From NCBI RefSeq assembly GCF_900116235.1, contig NZ_FPAA01000005.1, forward strand, positions 186,001-250,000: DNA of 64,000 bases, read 5' to 3'. Both the position numbers and the translations under genes were made by a program. Within the stretch, counting starts at the first letter, position 1, and every line of letters begins with the position of its first letter. The notes below the pieces were generated by a model, which worked only from the letters and a program-made list of their open reading frames with translations, was not told where the DNA came from and did not search any database. The DNA comes from Marininema halotolerans. Lineage in GTDB: Bacteria; Bacillota; Bacilli; Thermoactinomycetales; DSM-45169. This document shows, in pieces, positions 58,150-64,000 of the stretch.

Positions 58150-59505
58150 TCAACCCTTTCTCATCGTGAGGAGTGTTTTTATCATCGAGAACAGGCGTTG
58201 ACGATAGAGCTGCATACCATAAGCCCTTTGAATCGTATGACGATTTCGTAATCCAACATGCGAGCGAAGGTTTGTACGTTGTAATAGAATCGTTGCTTTC
58301 TGAGAAAGGGAAGCGATATCTCCACGCTCAGCTAAAAAGCGTCCATTGTTTGTTTTTCGAAAAATTTCTTCTAGCCCACCGGAACGATAAGCGATGACAG
58401 GCTTACCAAATGCCATCCCTTCTAATGCAGTCAGACCAAATCCCTCATTGATTAGACTGGGAACGATGAGAAGGTCTAAGGCTGGATAGATTTGCCGAAG
58501 ATCTTCAATGGGTGGAAGAAGGTGAAAACGAGAAACAAGGGGGGGTTTTACGATTTGACGACATTGTTTTTTAAACTGGGCGAGTCCCCCAGGCAGATTG
58601 GTACGAACGATGATATGAATAGGTAGCTGTTCCAAGGGGAGCTGAGAAGCGATCCGCATAAATTCGGAATAGCCTTTATTATGGGAGGCACGTAGGGAGA
58701 CAAATCCGACGGCAAGGTCTTTCTCTGTCAGCCCTAAACGGGATCGTATCTGCCTGCGAAAGCGAGGCCATGTTTTGACCGCCTGTTCAGCTTTGTCATT
58801 CCATGCTGGAGGGATAAGGTAGGTGGGGAGTTTACGCTTTAGGTAGGGTCGAAATCCAAGGGTGTTGTCTGATATTCCTAGAACTGCTGTTGCATGATTC
58901 GCCATAAAACCAAGAAAGTTAGGGAGTGATTTGGAATGGGGGATGACTTCTTGTAACCACCATAATACAGGAATTCCTGCATGATGAGCAGCGAGTACAG
59001 GGACGGTGTTTACTGAAGTATTCACGATGGCTAATCGAGGGTTAATGGTACGAATCAGTTGGATGAGCTGTTTGACGGGTTGATGGCGGTGAAATTGTTC
59101 AAGGGCTCCATCAGGGTAGCCTTGTTTGGACAATACCTTACTGAAGGATTGATAACGGAGAAGCGTGACTTTACAACCAAGTGTGTGGGCGACTTTCGTT
59201 AGAGGGGAAGCACCTGGTGCGATTAAATGACATTCATAACGGGGAGCAAGTTCTTGCATCATCGTAAGTAAGGTCTTTTCTGAGCCGGATAAGGGGCCAC
59301 CCTTCGCAAGATGTGCAAAAAAAAGGATGCTGGGTCGTTGAGCGTTGTGGGTAACACTTAATTTTTTGGGAACAAAGATACGTGGGTTTTTACCTTTTCG
59401 TAGGTGAGGGTCATGGATTGTTGGATGTGAAAATTCCTTTGAAACAGGGAAACCAGGGAGGATTTCAGGAAGACGAATCCAAGGGGGGGATATTCCATCA
59501 GACAT
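58150..59505 (-). CDS. Family 4 glycosyltransferase (GT-B)
   Basis: A 451-residue GT-B transferase with an extra ~50-residue N-terminus rich in Pro/Lys. ILFFAHLAKGGPLSGSEKTL begins the acceptor domain; the donor site is PSLINEGFGLTALEGMAFGK with PVIAYRSGG, the EX7E motif of GT4. ATG 59505 follows AGGAGG and overlaps the 3' end of the 2-epimerase gene by eight bases; the GT2 gene follows after eight bases. This three-gene set plus the CapE/RmlD pair suggests assembly of a 6-deoxy-HexNAc-containing glycan. Confidence 0.88.
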   Translation of the reverse strand: MSDGISPPWIRLPEILPGFPVSKEFSHPTIHDPHLRKGKNPRIFVPKKLSVTHNAQRPSILFFAHLAKGGPLSGSEKTLLTMMQELAPRYECHLIAPGASPLTKVAHTLGCKVTLLRYQSFSKVLSKQGYPDGALEQFHRHQPVKQLIQLIRTINPRLAIVNTSVNTVPVLAAHHAGIPVLWWLQEVIPHSKSLPNFLGFMANHATAVLGISDNTLGFRPYLKRKLPTYLIPPAWNDKAEQAVKTWPRFRRQIRSRLGLTEKDLAVGFVSLRASHNKGYSEFMRIASQLPLEQLPIHIIVRTNLPGGLAQFKKQCRQIVKPPLVSRFHLLPPIEDLRQIYPALDLLIVPSLINEGFGLTALEGMAFGKPVIAYRSGGLEEIFRKTNNGRFLAERGDIASLSQKATILLQRTNLRSHVGLRNRHTIQRAYGMQLYRQRLFSMIKTLLTMRKG

Positions 59506-60589
59506 GAGAGCAGCCTCCTAGAACCATGTTGACTACAATCTCCGATACATGATCGCTTGTGTATTCCACAGGAGGGGACCAATTTCGTTGACCTTCGGTC
59601 ATCATCGTTACACTAAAATGAATTTGTTCAGGAGATAAGCCTGAAACAACGGCACCGCCACAGGTAATGGTTTCCGGGCGTTCAGTGCTGTTTCGAATGA
59701 TGACTGCAGGAACCTTTAAGATACAGCTTTCTTCCTGTACGGTTCCACTATCGGTGATGACACAACGAGCATGCTTTTGCAAATGAATAAAGTCAAAAAA
59801 ACCAAAGGGCGGTGAGAGGAGAATGCCAGGGTGTGTGGGGAGAATGCCAAATTGATTAATTTTATCCCGTGTCCGTGGATGTACACTGACAACTACAGGG
59901 ATGTCCTCACTTTGAGCGACTCGTTGAAGCGCGTCCATTAAATGGGTTAGGCGTTCTTTTTGGTCTACATTTTCCGCACGGTGGGCAGTTACAAGAATAT
60001 ACTTTTTGCTTGTTAATCCAAGTGATTTTAAAATCGAACTTTGATTAATCTCCTGTGTATGGTGCTTAATCACTTCATAAATGGGATTCCCTGTCACCCA
60101 TACACGTTGCGATGGGTATCCTTCTTTAAGAAGGGTTTCTCGACTTTGAGCAGTGTATGGCAAATTAAAGGTAGAGACGGAGTCGATGAGGCGCCGATTG
60201 ATTTCTTCAGGCACACGGGGATCAAAGCATCGGTTACCTGCTTCCATATGATAAATGGGGATTCCCATACGTGCGGCTGGGATGGCACAAAGTGCACTAT
60301 TGGTATCCCCTAGAACGAGGATACTATTGGGCTGTTCCCTCAAAAAAACCTTCTCTACTTCTTTAAACATCACCCCTACTTGGGCACCAAATGTTTGTCC
60401 GCCTGATGTAAAGTGATAATCAGGCGAGCGTAAACGTAATTGTTTGAAAAAAATATCACTCAGTGTGGGTGCATCGTTTTGTCCTGTGTGCACCAATACG
60501 TGCTGGGTAGCTAAGCGATCCAACTTCGGGATAATGCGACTTAGGCGAATGATCTCGGGACGTGTGCCAAGAATGGTAACCACTTTCAA
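59498..60589 (-). CDS. Non-hydrolysing UDP-GlcNAc 2-epimerase (WecB/CapG-like)
   Basis: A 363-residue epimerase. TILGTRPEIIRLSRIIPKLD, HTGQNDAPTLSDIFF, MEAGNRCFDPRVPEEINRRL, TAHRAENVDQ, SVHPRTR and ITDSGTVQEESCILKVP define the family. With CapE-like and RmlD-like genes about 9 kb away it would supply the 2-epimerase step to UDP-L-FucNAc or UDP-L-QuiNAc; alternatively it makes UDP-ManNAc. TTG 60589 follows GGGGGG. First gene of the minus-strand operon with GT4 and GT2. Confidence 0.93.
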   Translation of the reverse strand: MKVVTILGTRPEIIRLSRIIPKLDRLATQHVLVHTGQNDAPTLSDIFFKQLRLRSPDYHFTSGGQTFGAQVGVMFKEVEKVFLREQPNSILVLGDTNSALCAIPAARMGIPIYHMEAGNRCFDPRVPEEINRRLIDSVSTFNLPYTAQSRETLLKEGYPSQRVWVTGNPIYEVIKHHTQEINQSSILKSLGLTSKKYILVTAHRAENVDQKERLTHLMDALQRVAQSEDIPVVVSVHPRTRDKINQFGILPTHPGILLSPPFGFFDFIHLQKHARCVITDSGTVQEESCILKVPAVIIRNSTERPETITCGGAVVSGLSPEQIHFSVTMMTEGQRNWSPPVEYTSDHVSEIVVNMVLGGCSHV

Positions 60590-60784
60590 AGAGGATCCCC
60601 CCTTTCTGCATCGATAAATACACTTATTCTATTGTATGGAAGGGTTTGCAGACAGGTTCAGGGTGTTATCCCGTGTGGAGAAAGATGGTTATTTGTTGAT
60701 TTTAATCAGGTGATGGTAAATGAGGAGATCAAATGAGTTCCTTGGTGTTTATGATGAAGGAAATGGATGGAGAGGAATATGCAG

Positions 60785-61789
60785 ATGAAAGTGATCATTC
60801 CAGCGATTGCCTTGGGATTGACGGGAGGATCCAAATCTCTAGCAAATATTGCGAATGCATTAGTGTCTCGAGGCCATCAGGTCGAGGTCGTGGTGGTTAA
60901 GGGGATGCCTGTCCATTACCCATTACATGGTTGTAAGGTGACGGTTGTTCCTCAATTTAAGAAGGAATGGATACCCAAGGGCGATCTTATTCTTACTAAC
61001 TTTTATAAGACGTTTAAACCCTGTTTCGAGGCATGGCCACGCCAATGCGTTCGATTATGTCAAGGATTTGAACCGGATTGGGTGCAGGATCGGAATTTTG
61101 CCTTGTGGACGTATCGTCGTGGGGTACCGACCATCAGCATTTCAAAGTGGCTAGATAATAAGCTGTTTCAGGCGACTCGGAAAAGAGGATTAGTGGTTCC
61201 TCTCGGAGTGAATCGTACGATATTTCATCCTCGACCGGGTGGTCAAAAAAAATCGGCCATCAAACGCATTTTGTATATTGCCCGGGAACCAAAAGGCTAC
61301 CATATGAAAGGGTTTGGCGACTTTGCGCGGGCGATTCAGCTATTTTCACGCATGTACAAAGGCGAGTTTATTGTTGATCTCATTTGCCCAGAGCGACCGC
61401 TGCAAATCCGAGGTGTAAGATCCCATGTAATTGGTCCGCAAAGTCCTGCTCAAATGGCAAATTTATATCGTAGATCCGATTTATATGTTTCAAGTTCAAA
61501 AAGTGAAGGATTTGGGTTACCCGTGTTAGAAGCCATGGCTTGTGGTGTTCCTGTGGTAACGACCAATTCAGGGGGAGTCATGCAGTTTTGCCGTGCCAAT
61601 CATAATGCGATCGTAACGCCACCTGAGCATGCCCGTGCCCTTGCAAAGGGGATGTTGACGGTGATGACTCGCCCCCAAAAAGCCTTCCAATTATCCAAAG
61701 CAGGATTAAAAACAGCATCCAAATATAGTGATGCACATTTTCGTCAGCGGATTGTTACTGTGTTGGAGCGGTTAGCAAAACGGTTATAA
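60785..61789 (+). CDS. Family 4 glycosyltransferase
   Basis: A 334-residue GT-B transferase. VIIPAIALGLTGGSKSLANI is the N-terminal Rossmann start; the donor site is SSSKSEGFGLPVLEAMACGV then PVVTTNSGG. ILYIAREPKGYHMKGFGDFA opens the C-terminal domain. Similar proteins occur in bacterial polysaccharide and teichoic/rhamnan clusters; the acceptor is unknown. ATG 60785 is ten bases after GAGAGG; ATG 60779 and 60767 are alternatives. Single gene with a terminator. Confidence 0.88.
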   Translation: MKVIIPAIALGLTGGSKSLANIANALVSRGHQVEVVVVKGMPVHYPLHGCKVTVVPQFKKEWIPKGDLILTNFYKTFKPCFEAWPRQCVRLCQGFEPDWVQDRNFALWTYRRGVPTISISKWLDNKLFQATRKRGLVVPLGVNRTIFHPRPGGQKKSAIKRILYIAREPKGYHMKGFGDFARAIQLFSRMYKGEFIVDLICPERPLQIRGVRSHVIGPQSPAQMANLYRRSDLYVSSSKSEGFGLPVLEAMACGVPVVTTNSGGVMQFCRANHNAIVTPPEHARALAKGMLTVMTRPQKAFQLSKAGLKTASKYSDAHFRQRIVTVLERLAKRL

Positions 61790-61811
61790 GAAACTACATT
61801 AATGCAAGACA

Positions 61812-61846
61812 GGAAAAGAGCAGATCCCATACGGGTTCTGCTCTTT
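61812..61846. terminator. Terminator between the GT4 and methyltransferase genes
   Basis: GAAAAGAGCAGAtCC cata cGGgTTCTGCTCTTTT; convergent genes. Confidence 0.88.
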
Positions 61847-61858
61847 TATCGATGAAGA

Positions 61859-62470
61859 TCATGAAAGATTAGCTAGCTTCCATAAGCCCAGAGATTTGTC
61901 AATAAACCTTCCGTGCCCTTCGGTACACCTCTCATTAATCAGGGCCAGGGGTGGAGGGAAGTGGAAAGGGGCGAGTTGGAGATTAATAGGACGCCAATGA
62001 TGTCCTGTGGCTTGATCGGAATTTTGTTTGCGTTGGGGGAAGGTTGTGGTTAGGAGATAACGAGCGTTGCTTTTCTTAAAATTGGTAAGGGCACGCTTGA
62101 TATGGACAAAGGAGAAATGAACGAAGCAGTCACGGCAAAAAATGAGGTCGACACGGGGGATGCGATTTCGCGTGATATCAAGAAGACGAAAGGAGCAATC
62201 TCGTGTGGTATAGCGTTGCTGATTTTGTCGAATCAGGCCTGGGACGATGTCTCCACCGATATAGTGGGGAACGTGAGAGGCGACTTCTTTCATCCAGTGA
62301 AAATCACCACAAGGGGCATCTAGCATGGAGTGAATATGGTACTGGCGGAGTATGCGCGGTAATAATCGAATAATGACACGTGTCTGGGCCAGGCTTGAAC
62401 CGGTTCCCGATACGGAGTCGGGACCATTCCACCGATTCTTTTGGTAAATATCTGTAAAAATATCTTTCAT
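61859..62470 (-). CDS. Class I SAM-dependent methyltransferase of the glycan region
   Basis: A 203-residue methyltransferase. IFTDIYQKNRWNGPDSVSGT at the start is characteristic of a group seen in polysaccharide clusters. Motif I is MLDAPCGDFHWM and FCRDCFVHFSFVHIKRAL is the post-domain. ATG 62470 follows AAAGAGGTG; longer in-frame starts at 62503 and 62491 lack sites. Methylation of a surface sugar is inferred from its place among glycosyltransferases. Single gene, convergent with the GT4 gene. Confidence 0.83.
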   Translation of the reverse strand: MKDIFTDIYQKNRWNGPDSVSGTGSSLAQTRVIIRLLPRILRQYHIHSMLDAPCGDFHWMKEVASHVPHYIGGDIVPGLIRQNQQRYTTRDCSFRLLDITRNRIPRVDLIFCRDCFVHFSFVHIKRALTNFKKSNARYLLTTTFPQRKQNSDQATGHHWRPINLQLAPFHFPPPLALINERCTEGHGRFIDKSLGLWKLANLS

Positions 62471-62648
62471 GAGGGTAGGCACCTCTTTCATGAGGTCGAG
62501 CATGAGAGAAATTCAAGTTGTAATTATTCTATGGAAAGGTAGCGAATTGGTGTAGGGAACAGACTATCGGATACGACAAAAAAGAGACTATTAATCTATA
62601 ATTCCACACTGGTTGATAATGTTTGCCCAATCATTTGGTAATATAATC

Positions 62649-62657
62649 CATATGATA
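62649..62657 (+). promoter_or_regulatory. SigK-like -10 element upstream of the first MGKFLDM gene
   Basis: CATATGATA matches CATANNNTA, the -10 of late mother-cell SigK promoters, 35 bases before the start codon. The second copy has CATATTAAC at 63338, one mismatch away in the last two bases. No clear -35. Confidence 0.4.
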
Positions 62658-62691
62658 TAGTATCGCTAGATTGAAGGAGGTGAAAAAGTCC

Positions 62692-63144
62692 ATGGGCAAA
62701 TTTTTGGACATGCGAACCTCCCAAAATGCTAGTTTGACGGGGGGAATTACTGCCTCCCTTAGTACCCTCTCAACGTCTCCCAGCTTAATTGGTGTCATTG
62801 GTTTGCAAACGGGAAGTGTATCGCAACCTGTTGTTAAACTCGATGGGACCATGGGGGTTGCGGTAAATACTGTCAGTCCCTATACGGTAACGATCCTCTT
62901 CGCTCGGGGATCGACCTTCCCGACCAGTGGGACACGAATATATACAGCAGTCTATGGCATTCCAACCAGCGTAGCTATAACGAGTAATACGATCCTCAAT
63001 CTCACAGCCGCAGACTTGTTAGCGCCGGCGGCTACGCAAACGGTATACACCATGCTTGCGTATGCATCAACGACGGCAACACGTAATGGCCCCGAATCCT
63101 TCCAAGGGATCGCGCAAAATGGTAGCTTACCAGCTGGTTCCTAA
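62692..63144 (+). CDS. Small Thr/Ser/Ala-rich surface-type protein, copy 1
   Basis: A 150-residue protein of unknown family. MGKFLDMRTSQNASLTGG is the start, then ITASLSTLSTSPSLIGVIGL, VKLDGTMGVAVN, YTVTILFARGSTFPTSGTRI and TQTVYTMLAYASTTATR. No cysteine, no signal peptide, and strand-rich, low-charge sequence: features of self-assembling surface or spore-appendage proteins. ATG 62692 follows AAGGAGGTGA (perfect). A near-identical second copy follows at 63377, and a SigK-like -10 is upstream. A spore outer-layer structural protein is inferred from this and the neighbouring glycan genes. Confidence 0.8.
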   Translation: MGKFLDMRTSQNASLTGGITASLSTLSTSPSLIGVIGLQTGSVSQPVVKLDGTMGVAVNTVSPYTVTILFARGSTFPTSGTRIYTAVYGIPTSVAITSNTILNLTAADLLAPAATQTVYTMLAYASTTATRNGPESFQGIAQNGSLPAGS

Positions 63145-63160
63145 CATTGAAAGAGTAGAT

Positions 63161-63190
63161 AACACACAACATTTTTGTTGTGTGTTTTTT
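63161..63190 (+). terminator. Terminator after copy 1
   Basis: AACACACAAC attttt GTTGTGTGTTTTTT. Confidence 0.92.
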
Positions 63191-63213
63191 GTTGCTATGA
63201 AAATATGTGAAAC

Positions 63214-63264
63214 TCCTATGAGATTGGTCCAAGCAAGGACAGCAAAATAGCATATCGTAAGATC
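63214..63264 (+). repeat. Downstream duplicated segment, copy 1
   Basis: CCTATGAGATTGGTCCAAGC and the next ~30 bases are repeated, with changes, at 63893-63943 behind the second gene. The tandem duplication unit therefore includes the intergenic DNA. Confidence 0.7.
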
Positions 63265-63376
63265 AACCCTAGTCTCTAAAATGGGATTAGTTGTAACACG
63301 CATGTCAAAGATTGTTTCAAATGTTTGAGAGAGCATTCATATTAACGTGTTTAATAAAAGAGAAGGTGAAGAAAAC

Positions 63377-63847
63377 ATGGGTAAATTTTTAGATATGCGA
63401 ACCTCACAAAATGCAAGTTTTACTGGGGGGATCAATGCGAGTCTGAGTACCTTATCGACATCCCCCAGCTTAATTGGAGTCATTGGTTTACAGACGGGAA
63501 GTGTATCCCAGCCCATTGTCAAACTGGATGGGACGATGGGGGTTGGGGTAAATATTCTCACTCCTTATACGGTAACCATCCTCTTCGCCCGGGGATCCAC
63601 TTTTCCGACGAGTGGAACGCGAATTTATACAGCGGTATACGGAATACCGACAACCGTTGTAAACAATGTGGGTAACCCCTCAATCGGTGATATGATCCTG
63701 AATCTAACAGCGGCAGACTTATTAGCACCAGCGGCCACGCAAACGGTATACACGATGCTGGCTTATGCTTCAACGACAGCTACGCGTGTTGGACCCGAGT
63801 CCTTCCAAGGGATTGCACAAAATGGTAGCTTACCAGCAGGCTCCTAA
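63377..63847 (+). CDS. Small Thr/Ser/Ala-rich surface-type protein, copy 2
   Basis: A 156-residue near-copy of the protein at 62692; the first ~100 and last ~50 residues are almost unchanged (SLIGVIGLQTGSVSQPIVKL, LLAPAATQTVYTMLAYASTT, GPESFQGIAQNGSLPAGS). Differences concentrate around residues 103-115, where a 6-residue-longer loop (VVNNVGNPSIGDM) replaces VAITSNT, perhaps an exposed variable loop. ATG 63377 follows GAGAAGGTGA. No cysteines or signal peptide. Tandem gene duplication; function as for copy 1. Confidence 0.8.
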   Translation: MGKFLDMRTSQNASFTGGINASLSTLSTSPSLIGVIGLQTGSVSQPIVKLDGTMGVGVNILTPYTVTILFARGSTFPTSGTRIYTAVYGIPTTVVNNVGNPSIGDMILNLTAADLLAPAATQTVYTMLAYASTTATRVGPESFQGIAQNGSLPAGS

Positions 63848-63892
63848 TGGACTACAAACACACAACGAGGTCGTTGTATAAAAAACTTCCCT

Positions 63893-63943
63893 TTCTATGA
63901 GATGGGTCCAAGCAAAGATCAGAGAATGACATATGGTAAAAGT
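63893..63943 (+). repeat. Downstream duplicated segment, copy 2
   Basis: TCTATGAGATGGGTCCAAGC and following bases resemble 63214-63264. The end of the window at 64000 cuts off what follows. Confidence 0.7.
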
Positions 63944-64000
63944 AGATCGCTTCTCCAACAATGAGAGTGAGTTATTAATAATGTAGGATTGTTAATTCGA

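Noticed and set aside
62692-63847. Endospore appendage (Ena) proteins
   Set aside because: Ena subunits depend on cysteines for cross-linking; these two proteins contain none, so the idea is kept only as a general surface-fibre possibility.
62692-63847. Collagen-like exosporium protein (BclA)
   Set aside because: No GXX triplet repeats are present in either copy.
1-64000. Restriction-modification, CBASS, retron, prophage or other defence island
   Set aside because: No methylase-nuclease pair, reverse transcriptase, cyclase, integrase or phage structural gene was recognised in the window.

Overview
The window looks like chromosomal DNA of an endospore-forming Bacillota, most likely in the Bacillales. 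Evidence includes spoVAC-spoVAD, CotF-, CotS/YutH- and CgeB-type spore coat genes, a lytH-type gene, strong AGGAGG ribosome binding sites with frequent TTG/GTG starts, many rho-independent terminators and a T-box leader. A Thermoactinomycetaceae-like member is my guess, from general familiarity only. No rRNA, tRNA, CRISPR array, insertion sequence or prophage was seen.

Layout. 1-13 kb keeps the Bacillus subtilis lytH-lipA-yutD-yutE-yutF-yutG-yutH order, with added genes (RacA-like protein, acyltransferase, two small coat proteins, methyltransferase, MBL hydrolase, DUF1028 protein, SDR). 13-15.5 kb holds a two-component system whose GAF domain carries four cysteines. 15.5-17.6 kb is AT-rich and holds an XRE-TPR regulator whose 3' end overlaps an unannotated 47-residue secreted-peptide gene followed by a terminator: a probable new RRNPP quorum-sensing pair. 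17.7-22 kb has a truncated MBL gene between two similar hairpin repeats, a 48-residue zinc-ribbon protein and a Rieske-helical fusion. 22-32 kb is mostly housekeeping (lipid kinase, thioesterases, Nudix, fRMsr, M29 and M42 peptidases, AbrB-like regulator, YlaN, CitR/CitA with a visible operator).

32-35 kb contains a duplicated two-gene module (small single-TM protein followed by a tail-anchored CBS protein) plus a third solitary small TM gene. 35-38 kb has NYN, Asp23 and M20 genes and a 40-residue membrane peptide. 38-42 kb is a YtrA-like GntR/ABC operon. 42-48 kb has DUF421 and CBS genes, spoVAC, spoVAD and a GDSL lipase without spoVAE, then a T-box-controlled DAHP synthase.

48-64 kb is a spore- or cell-surface glycan region: a protein with eight 24-bp repeats, a three-enzyme UDP-GlcNAc branch for a 6-deoxy-HexNAc, a sulfotransferase, four tandem CgeB-like glycosyltransferases, three other glycosyltransferases, a methyltransferase, and two tandem near-identical copies of a small Thr/Ser-rich protein at the right edge. 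I infer that these genes make and decorate a sulfated or methylated glycan on the spore surface. Gene identities come from motif recognition by eye; no database search was run.
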